Source of the DNA: Bacillus sp. FJAT-27245 | GTDB taxonomy: Bacteria; Bacillota; Bacilli; Bacillales; Cytobacillaceae | NCBI RefSeq assembly: GCF_001273955.1 | Contig: NZ_LIGI01000001.1 | Location: 661,917 to 725,916 of the forward strand | Direction: 5' to 3' | Length of the DNA: 64,000 nucleotides | Part shown: piece by piece, positions 52,980 through 61,915 of the stretch | Layout of the letters: the number at the start of each line of letters is the position of its first letter | Position numbering within the stretch: position 1 is the first letter of the stretch | Position numbers and translations under genes: made by a program | Notes under the pieces: generated by a model | What the model was told of the DNA's origin: nothing | The model's database searches: none | Seen by the model: the letters and a program-made list of their open reading frames with translations, nothing else

Positions 52980-54062
52980 ATGCTCCTACGGCTCGATTTG
53001 CAGTATTTTGCCGAAAAAACCGAAAAAGCCACGCCCCGCAAAAAACAGGAGGCGAGGAAAAAAGGCCAGGTTGCCAAGAGTACCGACTTATCGAATGCCT
53101 TGGTCCTATTGGGTTCCTTCTCTTTCCTATCCTTTTACGGGGAACTGGCCGGACCGAGGATACTTAGGCTTTTCACGAGCGGACTTTCAGATGGGCTATT
53201 GTGGGATTTAACGGAAGAATCAACCGTCCTTCTTTTTAAAAACATGCTGATTGACGCGGTGTTGATTGCGGCGCCGATTCTGTTTATTGCGTGGCTTGCC
53301 GCCATTGTTTCAACGATATCCCAGGTCGGTTTTTTGATTACTGGTGAATCCATTAAGCTGGACTTGAAAAAAATCGACCCCATTGCCGGGGCGAAGCGGA
53401 TTTTTTCGATGAGAAGCCTTGTCGAGTTGTTGAAATCCATTCTAAAAGTTATTTTGATCGCTACTGTAGCCGGTTTGTACCTCTGGAACCAGCGGGGAGT
53501 CGTGCTGAAGCTCCCGCAAATGGATCCGTTTTTGATTGTATCAACACTTGCCGCACTGACCTTCAAGATGGGAATGATTGTTTCGGCCGTTTATCTCGTA
53601 CTGGCGGTGGCGGACCTCGTTTACCAAAGGTATGATCATGCGAAGAAACTGAGAATGTCAAAGCAGGACATTAAGGATGAACATAAGAAATCTGAAGGCG
53701 ATCCGCTAATTAAACAGAAAATCAAAGAAAAACAACGCCAGATAGCGAGCGCGAGGATGATGCAGGATGTTCCGAAAGCGCAGGTAGTTGTGACGAATCC
53801 AACCCACTACGCGGTTGCGATTGCCTATGAAGCTGGAAAAATGGCCGTTCCGGTCGTCGTTGCCAAAGGTACCGACTTCCTGGCCTTGAAAATAAGGGAA
53901 ATTGCGAAAGAACATCGTGTCATTATTATGGAAAACAAGCCGCTTGCTAGGACGCTCTATGCGGGGGTCGAAGTAGGCGAAGAAATCCCGGAAGATTTGT
54001 TCAAGGCTGTAGCGGAAGTATTGGCCTATGTGTACCGGGTTAAAGGAACTTTAAGCAAGTAG
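52980..54062 (+). CDS. flhB: Flagellar export specificity switch FlhB
   Basis: A 360-residue protein with four membrane helices (residues about 30-210) and a cytoplasmic domain containing the self-cleavage motif N-P-T-H (in VVTNPTHYAVAIAYE). Cleavage there lets FliK switch export from hook to filament subunits. N terminus starts LDLQYFAEKTEKATPRKKQEARKKGQVAKS, typical of FlhB. Confidence 0.95.
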   Translation: MLLRLDLQYFAEKTEKATPRKKQEARKKGQVAKSTDLSNALVLLGSFSFLSFYGELAGPRILRLFTSGLSDGLLWDLTEESTVLLFKNMLIDAVLIAAPILFIAWLAAIVSTISQVGFLITGESIKLDLKKIDPIAGAKRIFSMRSLVELLKSILKVILIATVAGLYLWNQRGVVLKLPQMDPFLIVSTLAALTFKMGMIVSAVYLVLAVADLVYQRYDHAKKLRMSKQDIKDEHKKSEGDPLIKQKIKEKQRQIASARMMQDVPKAQVVVTNPTHYAVAIAYEAGKMAVPVVVAKGTDFLALKIREIAKEHRVIIMENKPLARTLYAGVEVGEEIPEDLFKAVAEVLAYVYRVKGTLSK

Positions 54063-54074
54063 AGGGTGACGGAA

Positions 54075-56105
54075 ATGACGATGAAAAACCTGGGTGTCCT
54101 GGTGGCTGTTATATTGATTGTTGTAATGATGGTTATCCCGATACCGACAGTTATGCTTGATGTATTGCTCATATTGAATCTTTCGATGGCCATCATGATT
54201 CTTTTGATTACGATGAACACGAAGGAACCGCTCGACTTTTCCATTTTCCCATCCATTCTCTTGCTGACCACTTTATTCCGTCTCGCCTTGAACGTATCAA
54301 GTACGAGGTCGATTCTCGATAAGGCCCATGCAGGGAAGGTAATTGAAGCATTCGGGAACTTCGTCATCGGCGGAAAACCCGCTGTCGGATTCATAGTCTT
54401 CCTTATCCTTGTCATTATTCAATTCATCGTTATAACAAAAGGATCCGAACGTGTCGCCGAGGTAGCGGCCCGGTTTACGCTGGATGCGATGCCAGGGAAG
54501 CAAATGAGCATCGATGCTGACTTGAACACTGGGATGATTAATGACCAGGAAGCGAGGACACGCCGAAAAAAAGTTGAACAGGAAGCGGATTTCTACGGTT
54601 CGATGGACGGGGCGAGCAAGTTTGTAAAAGGGGACGCCATTGCCGGGATCGTCATCCTGATTATTAATATTACCGCTGGATTTGCAATCGGAATGACAAC
54701 CCACGGAATGGACCTATCGGAAGCTGCTAGCACCTATACACTCCTCTCGGTTGGGGATGGACTCGTCAGTCAGATTCCTGCTTTGCTTATCTCAACAGCG
54801 ATGGGAATCATGGTCACTAGGGCTGCATCCGATGGAAGCCTTGGCGACGACTTGGCGAAGCAAATGTTTTCCTACCCATTTCTTCTTTATATAGTCGCGG
54901 GAGTCATCGCCCTTCTCGGAGTGCTGACGCCAATCGGGATTATCCTTACATGGGGAATGGCCGGGCTGCTTGCGTTCGCCGGTTATCAAATCCAGAAACG
55001 CCAAGCAAACGGGGAATCTGCGCTTGAAGACCATGAAGTTGAAAAGGAACTTGAAGAAGTGCGAAAACCGGAAAATGTCTTTAATCTTCTTCGCGAGGAC
55101 CCAATTGAATTCGAATTTGGAATTGGACTGATTATGCTGGCCGATGCCAATCAGGGCGGAGATTTGCTTGACCGGGTAGTTGCCATCCGCAGGCAGATTG
55201 CGATGGAGCTTGGCCTCGTTGTCCCTGTAATCCGCATTCGCGATAATATCCAGCTCCAGCACAATGAATATGTCATAAAGATTAAAGGCAATCAGGTCGC
55301 AAGCGGTGAAATCTTCCTCGACCATTTCCTCATGCTGAACCCGGCTGACGAGGAACATGGAATCGAAGGGGTTGAAACAACCGAGCCAACATTTGGGCTG
55401 CCTGCCTTATGGATTACGGAAGATCAGAAGGAAGAGGCTGAATTGTTCGGCTATACGGTCATTGACCCATCTTCCGTCATTAGCACCCACTTGTCCGAAA
55501 CGATTAAAAAATATGCCCATGAAATCCTCGGACGGGAAGAAACAAGCCAGCTGATCAACCATGTGAGGGAAACACATCCTTCGCTAGTTGAAGAGCTTAT
55601 CCCAAATGTCCTAAGCATCGGGGATGTCCAAAAAGTACTCCAGAAGCTCCTGAAGGAAACCGTATCAATCAAAAGCCTGTCAGTCATTTTCGAAGCGCTG
55701 GCCGAGTATGCGTCCTATACGAAAAATCCCGATATCCTGACCGAATATGTCAGGCAATCGCTTTCCCGCCAACTGACGTATCAGCACGTACAAAATGGCG
55801 TAATCCATGCAATCCAGGTAGGGGCCGCAATCGAGAAAAAGCTGGCGGAATCGATTCAACGGACCGAGCAGGGAGACATTCTGGCAATCGATCCAGATTC
55901 AGCAAATCAGTTGATTGGAACATTCACGGAATCAATCCAGCACATGGCCGAAATGGGCATCCGACCGGTCATTTTATCCTCATCGGGAATCAGGATGTAC
56001 GTTAGGCAACTGCTTGAGCGTGCATTCAATGATATTCCGATCCTATCTTATAATGAGCTGGAGCCGACTGTTGAAGTGAAAAGTGTTGGAGTGGTGAAGG
56101 TATGA
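54075..56105 (+). CDS. flhA: Flagellar export gate protein FlhA
   Basis: A 676-residue protein: eight membrane helices in the first 310 residues, the FHIPEP-like conserved loop TLDAMPGKQMSIDADLNTGMINDQEARTRRKKVEQEADFYGSMDGASKFVKGDAIAG, and a large cytoplasmic domain that docks chaperone-substrate complexes. ATG 54075 follows GAGGGTGA; GTG 54066 is in frame but overlaps that site. Very similar in length to B. subtilis FlhA (677). Confidence 0.96.
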   Translation: MTMKNLGVLVAVILIVVMMVIPIPTVMLDVLLILNLSMAIMILLITMNTKEPLDFSIFPSILLLTTLFRLALNVSSTRSILDKAHAGKVIEAFGNFVIGGKPAVGFIVFLILVIIQFIVITKGSERVAEVAARFTLDAMPGKQMSIDADLNTGMINDQEARTRRKKVEQEADFYGSMDGASKFVKGDAIAGIVILIINITAGFAIGMTTHGMDLSEAASTYTLLSVGDGLVSQIPALLISTAMGIMVTRAASDGSLGDDLAKQMFSYPFLLYIVAGVIALLGVLTPIGIILTWGMAGLLAFAGYQIQKRQANGESALEDHEVEKELEEVRKPENVFNLLREDPIEFEFGIGLIMLADANQGGDLLDRVVAIRRQIAMELGLVVPVIRIRDNIQLQHNEYVIKIKGNQVASGEIFLDHFLMLNPADEEHGIEGVETTEPTFGLPALWITEDQKEEAELFGYTVIDPSSVISTHLSETIKKYAHEILGREETSQLINHVRETHPSLVEELIPNVLSIGDVQKVLQKLLKETVSIKSLSVIFEALAEYASYTKNPDILTEYVRQSLSRQLTYQHVQNGVIHAIQVGAAIEKKLAESIQRTEQGDILAIDPDSANQLIGTFTESIQHMAEMGIRPVILSSSGIRMYVRQLLERAFNDIPILSYNELEPTVEVKSVGVVKV

Positions 56106-57280
56106 AAATAAAAACATATATCGTCGACAATCTGAATGAGGCTTACCCGCTGATTTTCAAAGACCTTGGGACAAGCGCCTTTATCCTGAATTCAAAGGAA
56201 ATCAAGGTGGGCGGAATCCTTGGATTGTTTGGAAGAAAGCGTGTCGAGGTGGTCGCTGCCGCCGACATTTCGAAAGAAAGCCCTGTTAAAGAGGAGAGGC
56301 GGGAGCCGGAACCGCTTCAGTTGGAGTCCATTATGGCAGAAGCCGGCACCCCGGAAATTTTTTCAGAAAAGGAAGTTCTCAAGGAGATTTCCGAGGTGAA
56401 GGGCCTGATTCATTCGATGCTAAAAAGCGGCACCGAAGAGAAGAAGGTTCCGGGGCCGCTCGATAAGTGGGTGGAACATCTTGAGGACCAGGAAGTGGAT
56501 CAAGAGGTTATCCAGTATATTGTGAAAAAAGCGGAACAGACGGGAAAAAGGGCTGGCGAGGACGAAATGGGAAGGCTCGTTCTGAAAATTGTTACGGAGC
56601 TTTTCCGCGATGGCGTGGCATCTGAACCTGAGAAGAGCGTACCCGCGGGGCCTCCGTCCTTGATTACCCTGGTTGGCCCGACTGGTGTGGGAAAAACAAC
56701 GACCATAGCCAAGCTGGCCGCGGCCCGGGCCTTCCAGAAAAAACAGAAGGTCGGCCTGTTGACGTCGGATACATTCAGGATTGCGGCAGTGGAGCAGCTT
56801 TTGACGTATGCGGATATCCTGAATATCCCACTTGAGGTTGTCATGAAGGAAGAAGAGCTTGAAACCGCGATGAAAGCGATGAAAGGCCGCCATGTTGTGT
56901 TCATGGACACCGCCGGAAGGAACTATCTAGAACGACATTATATTAAGGAAGTAAACCAGTTTTTGCGTTACGATTCCCGCCAGGAAAATTACTTGGTTTT
57001 AAGCATGACATCAAGGTGGAGAGATATGAAGAAAATCGTTGAACAAATGAAAGCCGTTCCCATCGACAAGCTTATTTTAACAAAATGGGATGAAACGACC
57101 TGTTACGGGGCAGCCCTCAATATGGTATACCATTATCCGTTCCCCCTGGCCTTTATATGTACGGGGCAGGAAGTTCCGCAGGACATAATGCCCGCCAAAG
57201 CTGAGTATATGGCAAAAAAATTGTTGGGGGTAGAGGAGAATGCTGCAGGATCAGGCCTATCATTTAAGGCGATTGTCTAA
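56102..57280 (+). CDS. flhF: Flagellar SRP-like GTPase FlhF
   Basis: A 392-residue GTPase that sets flagellar position and number. An acidic/basic linker and N domain are followed by the G domain with VGPTGVGKTTTIAKLAA (G1), LLTSDTFRIAAVEQL, VFMDTAGRN (G3) and LTKWDE (G4). The ATG overlaps the flhA stop; the end overlaps flhG by 41 bases. Confidence 0.94.
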   Translation: MKIKTYIVDNLNEAYPLIFKDLGTSAFILNSKEIKVGGILGLFGRKRVEVVAAADISKESPVKEERREPEPLQLESIMAEAGTPEIFSEKEVLKEISEVKGLIHSMLKSGTEEKKVPGPLDKWVEHLEDQEVDQEVIQYIVKKAEQTGKRAGEDEMGRLVLKIVTELFRDGVASEPEKSVPAGPPSLITLVGPTGVGKTTTIAKLAAARAFQKKQKVGLLTSDTFRIAAVEQLLTYADILNIPLEVVMKEEELETAMKAMKGRHVVFMDTAGRNYLERHYIKEVNQFLRYDSRQENYLVLSMTSRWRDMKKIVEQMKAVPIDKLILTKWDETTCYGAALNMVYHYPFPLAFICTGQEVPQDIMPAKAEYMAKKLLGVEENAAGSGLSFKAIV

Positions 57281-58112
57281 TACCCTCACGCCGGGAGAAC
57301 AGAAACCTTCCAGGGTCGTAACGATAGCGAGTGGAAAAGGTGGAGTCGGAAAGTCCAATTTTACGTTGAATTTCGCCCTGTGCCTGATGGAACTTGGCCA
57401 AAAGGTTGTCGTCATCGACCTGGATATTGGAATGGCGAATATTGATATTTTAATGGGCACCGCGCCAGAGTCCAATCTGATGGACATGATCAGGGAGCGG
57501 AAAAGCATTTGGTCTGTGCTGGAAAAGGGTCCGCTCGGCCTTGAATACATGGCGGGAGGCTCCGGTTTTCATAGCCTTTTCCAGATGACGGGGGAAGAAA
57601 GGGACTTCTTTTTCGAAGAACTTGGAAAACTTCATGGCTACGCGGATATCATTTTAATTGATACCGGGGCGGGGCTGACGGTCGAAGCGCAGCGCTGCCA
57701 TCTGGCGGCAGACGATATCATCCTCCTAACAACTCCTGAGCCGACATCCATGGCGGATGCCTATTCTGTTGTAAAAATTTTGCATAGCCAAAAGAAATCG
57801 TTATCCTTCCACCTACTTGTGAACCGTGTTTCCCACCAGAGGGAAGGGATGGAGGCGGCCGGGAAGTTCAAGATGGCTGTCCAGTCATTTTTAAATAAAG
57901 AGCTAAAAATCTTCGGCGCTATCCCGGATGACGCTAATGTCACAAAGTCGGTTTTGAAGCAAGTGCCCTTTTATCTCGAATACCCCCGCTCCCCTGCTTC
58001 GGAAATGATAAAAAAGCTCGCCAGCCGGTTTGTAAACGGAGTCCCGGCCCAGCAGGAAAGCGGCGGCATTAAAGGCTTTATCCGAAGCCTTTCAAAATTG
58101 CTGCAATCATGA
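57240..58112 (+). CDS. flhG: MinD-like ATPase FlhG (YlxH)
   Basis: A 290-residue ParA/MinD-type ATPase with the deviant Walker A ASGKGGVGKSN (about 24-34), VIDLDIGMANID and ILIDTGAGLT. It stimulates FlhF GTPase activity and limits flagellar number. The N-terminal LSNTLTPGEQKP part contains the FlhF-activating Gln-rich region in other members (QDQAYHLRRL here). In B. subtilis cheB-cheA-cheW-cheC-cheD follow; here fliA follows directly. Confidence 0.94.
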   Translation: MLQDQAYHLRRLSNTLTPGEQKPSRVVTIASGKGGVGKSNFTLNFALCLMELGQKVVVIDLDIGMANIDILMGTAPESNLMDMIRERKSIWSVLEKGPLGLEYMAGGSGFHSLFQMTGEERDFFFEELGKLHGYADIILIDTGAGLTVEAQRCHLAADDIILLTTPEPTSMADAYSVVKILHSQKKSLSFHLLVNRVSHQREGMEAAGKFKMAVQSFLNKELKIFGAIPDDANVTKSVLKQVPFYLEYPRSPASEMIKKLASRFVNGVPAQQESGGIKGFIRSLSKLLQS

Positions 58113-58159
58113 TGGCTAAACAAGCACTCTCGGAATCAATGGAAAGGGGGTAACGTATA

Positions 58160-58867
58160 TTGACTTGGAATGCAGAAAAGGAATTAAATCAATATATTCC
58201 ATTGGTTCATATGGTTGTATCCCAGATGAAAAGGAAGTTGTCGGACAAGGCGGATGAAAATGAGCTATTTTCCTTTGGGATGACAGGGCTTTGGGATGCG
58301 GGCCTGAAATACAACCCCGGGCAGGGCGTGAAGTTTGAAACGTATGCCGTTCAGCGAATAAGAGGAGAAATCCTTGATGGGCTGCGGCAGACGGACCATG
58401 TTTCCCGGACCCTTCGATCAAAAGAAAAAAAGATTCGCAAGGCGGTTGAGGATTTGGAGCAGGCACATCTGCGCAGGCCGACACCAATGGAGGTCAGCGA
58501 GTATCTTGGGATCAGCATGCAGGAATATGAACAAACCCAAATGCAGCTTTCCTTCATCAACCAGGAGTCATTGGACGAGCCGGCCGACCGGGACGAGGAC
58601 TCCCCGCTCAGGCAGGTTGAAGACCAAACAATGGTCAGGCAGGAAGAATGGGTTGAGACGAGGGAACGGAAAATGGCCCTTGCTTCCATGATCGATTCCC
58701 TGCCAGAAAGGGAAAAGCTTACCCTCGCACTCGTTTATTATGAAAATCTGAGCCTGACGGATGTGAGCGTCATTCTTGGCGTACATAAATCCAGGGCTTC
58801 CCAGCTGCATCAGCAGGCAATCAAACGCCTCCGCAAGCAAATGGAACAGCAAGGATTTGATTGGTAA
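58160..58867 (+). CDS. fliA: Flagellar sigma factor FliA/SigD
   Basis: A 235-residue sigma-28 factor with region 2 (DENELFSFGMTGLWDAGLKYNPGQGVKFETYAVQRIRGEILDGLRQTDHVSR), region 3 and region 4 (LPEREKLTLALVYYENLSLTDVSVILGVHKSRASQLHQQAIKRLR). It should drive hag, fliD and the flgM operon and is inhibited by the FlgM in this block. TTG 58160 follows GGAAAGGGGG. About 20 residues shorter than B. subtilis SigD. Last gene of the fliM operon. Confidence 0.94.
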   Translation: MTWNAEKELNQYIPLVHMVVSQMKRKLSDKADENELFSFGMTGLWDAGLKYNPGQGVKFETYAVQRIRGEILDGLRQTDHVSRTLRSKEKKIRKAVEDLEQAHLRRPTPMEVSEYLGISMQEYEQTQMQLSFINQESLDEPADRDEDSPLRQVEDQTMVRQEEWVETRERKMALASMIDSLPEREKLTLALVYYENLSLTDVSVILGVHKSRASQLHQQAIKRLRKQMEQQGFDW

Positions 58868-58875
58868 ATAATACG

Positions 58876-58910
58876 GCCTGTTTTCGCTACCTGCGGAAGC
58901 AGGCTTTTTG
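58876..58910 (+). terminator. Terminator of the fliM-fliA operon
   Basis: CCTGC-GGAA-GCAGG inside an outer GCCTG/CAGGC pair, followed by CTTTTTG. Confidence 0.82.
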
Positions 58911-58916
58911 TGTCGA

Positions 58917-59035
58917 AGGAGGTCCTTCGGTCGTTAAAAGAGGATTTAAAGCGCGAACACCATTGGTTAGAGGGTCCTTCAGTCGTTAAAGGAGGATTGT
59001 GCTCGAATAATAGTGGGCAGCTGGCTTTCGCTACC
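58917..59035. repeat. Degenerate copies of the 52-bp hairpin repeat at the right edge of the flagellar block
   Basis: GTCCTTC recurs at 58922 and 58974, exactly 52 bp apart, within two similar units. Aligning GCGCGAACACCATTGG...TTAAAGGAGGATT with the units at 13521-13700 (GCCCGAACAGCAGTTGG...CTAAAGGATGACTT) shows clear relatedness. No gene is supported in 58911-59116. Confidence 0.6.
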
Positions 59036-59116
59036 TTCCCTATTAATATGCATTTCTTCCACCTCCAAAATTCAACAAGCGCATTAAATCAATTACTGCT
59101 CTAATCGTGGACAAGT

Positions 59117-59560
59117 TTGCATAGTATAGACTGGCTGAAGAATTTCTGGGTGGTGGACGGATTGTATTTTGCTTTGATGATTGGTACGGGGTTATGCCTG
59201 TTTATGAGCCTGCGGACTTTGTTCGTCCCAAACAGAATGAGGGGGAGCATCCTGTCATTGGAAAACTTCCTCTATCTTGGGATGGTTTATTTTACAGTCC
59301 TTGTCGGCTTCGGAATGGTGTACCTGCTGTTTGGCCTTTATTCCGAACCGGTGCTGGCGGAAACAGGAGGTTCGGATGGCGGAAGCTTTTTTAGAAAAGC
59401 GGGCACTGCCGTGTACTTTAGTGCCATGACGCTCTTTTCCGTTGGCCATGGGGATGTAGTGCCGCTTGGTATAGGGCGGTTTGTGGCAATTCTCGAGGCA
59501 CTTATTGGATATACAATTCCCGCTGCCTTTGTAGCAAGGGCCGTAATGGATCGGGATTAG
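59117..59560 (+). CDS. Potassium-channel-like ion channel protein
   Basis: A 147-residue protein with membrane segments at about 14-33 and 47-72, a pore helix and filter AMTLFSVGHGDVVPLG (about 111-126), and a last helix at 128-145. The layout is that of the Ion_trans_2 family. The filter reads S-V-G-H-G-D where potassium channels have T-V-G-Y-G-D, so selectivity is uncertain. TTG 59117 is a weak start with no strong Shine-Dalgarno. No RCK domain follows. It precedes bcp. Confidence 0.8.
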   Translation: MHSIDWLKNFWVVDGLYFALMIGTGLCLFMSLRTLFVPNRMRGSILSLENFLYLGMVYFTVLVGFGMVYLLFGLYSEPVLAETGGSDGGSFFRKAGTAVYFSAMTLFSVGHGDVVPLGIGRFVAILEALIGYTIPAAFVARAVMDRD

Positions 59561-59653
59561 GGGGCTTCTTGTTGATAGCGAATCTCAAAAGTTGTACAAA
59601 CTCATCTGTTTGGTTAGTCTAAAGGCAGAATCATTTTGAATGGAGTGAATGTG

Positions 59654-60121
59654 ATGACTGTCCAGACAGGAGCAGCAGCACCGGATTTCAGCCTTCCTTC
59701 AGTGGATGGCAGCCAGGTAAAATTATCGGATTTCAGGGGAAAGAATGTCGTCCTTTATTTTTACCCAAAGGATATGACGCCTGGATGCACAACGCAGGCT
59801 TGTGATTTCCGTGATCACCACAAAAGCTTTGAAGATGTAAATGCAGTCGTCATCGGCATTAGCCCTGACCCGGTAGAACGGCATAAAAAGTTCATCGACA
59901 AATACGAGTTGCCATTCATGCTATTAGCCGATACGGACCACAGTGTCGCAGAGGCGTACGGTGTGTGGAAGCTTAAGAAGAATTTCGGCAAGGAATATAT
60001 GGGGATTGAAAGAAGCACGTTTGTTATCGACAGGGAAGGAAAGATTGCCAGAGAGTGGCGCGGCGTCAAGGTGAAAGGGCATGTGGAGGAAGCGCTCGAA
60101 TTTGTCAGGGCAAACGCCTGA
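59654..60121 (+). CDS. bcp: Thiol peroxidase/peroxiredoxin Bcp
   Basis: A 155-residue peroxiredoxin of the PrxQ/BCP type reducing hydroperoxides with thioredoxin. The motif YPKDMTPGCTTQACDFRD holds the peroxidatic Cys and, five residues on, the resolving Cys. ATG 59654 follows GGAGTGA; TTG 59636 is an unlikely extension. In B. subtilis this is ygaF, lying between gsaB and perR, so it anchors the synteny on the right of the flagellar block. Confidence 0.94.
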   Translation: MTVQTGAAAPDFSLPSVDGSQVKLSDFRGKNVVLYFYPKDMTPGCTTQACDFRDHHKSFEDVNAVVIGISPDPVERHKKFIDKYELPFMLLADTDHSVAEAYGVWKLKKNFGKEYMGIERSTFVIDREGKIAREWRGVKVKGHVEEALEFVRANA

Positions 60122-60214
60122 GGCCTATTTTTACAGGAAAAGGCTACTGTCCATGCAAATTGCTATGGAGCGAATACGTTATAGTAGGGCATACCTCCTC
60201 AGATTATTAGAATT

Positions 60215-60244
60215 AGGGCCGGATTTTCCGGCTCTCTTTTTTTG
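60215..60244 (+). terminator. Terminator after bcp
   Basis: GCCGG (60218-60222) and CCGGC (60228-60232) with G-U extensions, then CTTTTTTT. Confidence 0.83.
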
Positions 60245-60318
60245 TCTAAAAAGGGTTTTGAATATTACAAGAAATCTCTTTGGAATGGTATGATTGAGGA
60301 AAAAACAGGGGTGTTTTT

Positions 60319-61266
60319 ATGAATATATTGTTTACATTCGTTCCGGCGGAAAACGTGCAGGACACTATTCGCAACGAGTATCCGGATATCTCGTTCCACT
60401 TCAGCCGGATTGGTTCGGCGGCCGATTACCTGCCGGAAGCGGAAATCATTGTTACATACGGGGAAGATTTAAACGAGGATTATATTCAAAAAGCCGAAAA
60501 GCTTAAATGGATCATGATTATGTCAGCCGGGATGGAAAAAATGCCATTCGAAGCCTGCGCAAAGCGGGAAATTCTCGTCACGAACGCAAGGGGCATCCAC
60601 AAAATCCCGATGGCGGAGTTTACAATCGGGACAATGCTGCAGCATGTAAAGCAGTTCCCGGCAATCCGCCGGAACGAAGAGCTCGAGGAATGGGACAGGA
60701 AAGTCAAGATTGGCGAGCTTGCCGGAAAGCATCTCCTCGTCCTTGGCATTGGCGCCATCGGAGGGGAAACGGCCAGGCTGGCAAAGGCGTTCAGGATGAA
60801 GGTGACAGGGATAAACAGAAGCGGCAAGCCTCATCCGGATGCGGACCAAACCGATACATTTGCAACTATTAAAGCCTATTTGCCGGACGCCGACTTCATC
60901 GTATCCGTTTTGCCAAGCACGGATGAAACATACCATTTATTAAAAGAAGAGCATTTCCGGCTGATGAAGGATACGGCGGTCTTCATCAATATTGGCAGGG
61001 GAGATCTTGTAGAAGAAGAAATTCTCCTCAAGATCATGCAGGAACGGGTTATCGCCCATGCCTATCTCGATGTTTTTCAAACCGAGCCGCTGCCTAAAGG
61101 GCATCCTTTTTGGAAAATGGACAATGTAACGGTTACGCCGCATATAACAAGCGTGACAGCAAACTACCTGCCGCGGTCGCTTGAAATTTTCAGGCATAAT
61201 CTCGAAGTGTACCGGAAAAACTCTGGAAATTATCTAAATGTAATTGATTTGGAGAGGGGGTATTAA
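60319..61266 (+). CDS. D-isomer specific 2-hydroxyacid dehydrogenase
   Basis: A 315-residue NAD-dependent dehydrogenase. Nucleotide motif GIGAIGGETA (about 142-151), and catalytic Arg in NIGRGDLVEE, Glu in FQTEPLP and His in VTPHITS are in their expected order. Substrate unknown. It ends with GAGAGGGGG that serves as Shine-Dalgarno for the adenosyltransferase gene, so the two are co-expressed. RBS before ATG 60319 is GGGGTG. Confidence 0.9.
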   Translation: MNILFTFVPAENVQDTIRNEYPDISFHFSRIGSAADYLPEAEIIVTYGEDLNEDYIQKAEKLKWIMIMSAGMEKMPFEACAKREILVTNARGIHKIPMAEFTIGTMLQHVKQFPAIRRNEELEEWDRKVKIGELAGKHLLVLGIGAIGGETARLAKAFRMKVTGINRSGKPHPDADQTDTFATIKAYLPDADFIVSVLPSTDETYHLLKEEHFRLMKDTAVFINIGRGDLVEEEILLKIMQERVIAHAYLDVFQTEPLPKGHPFWKMDNVTVTPHITSVTANYLPRSLEIFRHNLEVYRKNSGNYLNVIDLERGY

Positions 61267-61267
61267 A

Positions 61268-61819
61268 GTGAAGATTTATACGAAGTCAGGGGATAAAGGA
61301 ACAACCTCCCTCATCTATGGAAGCCGGGTCCCGAAGGATGATGCCCGGGTAGAAGCATATGGAACGTGTGATGAAACAAATTCCGCGATTGGCCTTGCCC
61401 TCTCGCTGTTGAAAAATGAATTTTTTGACGGCAAGGATACAATTGATGCTGTGTACCATAGGATTCAGACACAGCTTTTTCACGTCGGTGCGGAACTTGC
61501 GACGCCTGAAGGGAAAGAAGTAAAATGGTCCATTTCGGGAAAAGATATTGAGGAGATGGAAAAGCAAATAGATGAATGGGATGCAAAATTGCCTCAGTTA
61601 ACGAATTTTATCCTCCCGGGTGGACATCCCGCTGGCGCAGCCTTCCATGTTGCCCGGACTGTCTCCAGGCGCGCAGAGCGGGCAGCGGTATCCTTGGGTG
61701 AGTCGTTGAACCCGCTGGTGCTCTCCTATTTAAACAGGCTGTCCGATCTTCTTTTTGTGACGGCCAGATATGTGAACATGAAGCTAGGGGCAGAGGAAAA
61801 AAACCTGCACCAATCGTAA
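61268..61819 (+). CDS. Cob(I)yrinic acid a,c-diamide adenosyltransferase, PduO type
   Basis: A 183-residue enzyme making adenosylcobalamin from cob(I)alamin and ATP. The ATP loop TKSGDKGTTSLIYGSRVPKDD (4-24), the VEAYGTCDETNSAIGLA segment and the C-terminal RAERAAVSL and LNRLSDLLFVTARYVN motifs are typical of the PduO/YvqK family. GTG 61268 follows GAGAGGGGG. No cobalamin biosynthesis genes are near. Confidence 0.92.
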   Translation: MKIYTKSGDKGTTSLIYGSRVPKDDARVEAYGTCDETNSAIGLALSLLKNEFFDGKDTIDAVYHRIQTQLFHVGAELATPEGKEVKWSISGKDIEEMEKQIDEWDAKLPQLTNFILPGGHPAGAAFHVARTVSRRAERAAVSLGESLNPLVLSYLNRLSDLLFVTARYVNMKLGAEEKNLHQS

Positions 61820-61838
61820 GGCCCAATGAGCAGGCATA

Positions 61839-61866
61839 TTGACAAACGCGCCCTTTTTCTTATAAG
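61839..61866 (+). promoter_or_regulatory. Promoter of perR
   Basis: TTGACA (61839-61844), 16-base spacer, TATAAG (61861-61866). The PerR box begins five bases after the -10. Confidence 0.65.
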
Positions 61867-61870
61867 CTAA

Positions 61871-61885
61871 TTATAACAATTATAA
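61871..61885. promoter_or_regulatory. PerR box (autoregulation)
   Basis: TTATAACAATTATAA differs from the PerR consensus TTATAATNATTATAA at one position and overlaps the expected transcription start of perR. Confidence 0.8.
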
Positions 61886-61915
61886 TTTAAGAATATTTGT
61901 ATAGAAGAGAGGTGC

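Noticed and set aside
22776..58867. Flagellar block as an integrative mobile element
   Set aside because: No integrase, transposase, tRNA end or flanking direct repeat typical of att sites could be seen; only the degenerate 52-bp repeats lie at the right edge.
58910..59104. 64-codon plus-strand open frame after fliA
   Set aside because: It is made of the degenerate 52-bp repeats and has no recognisable protein features.
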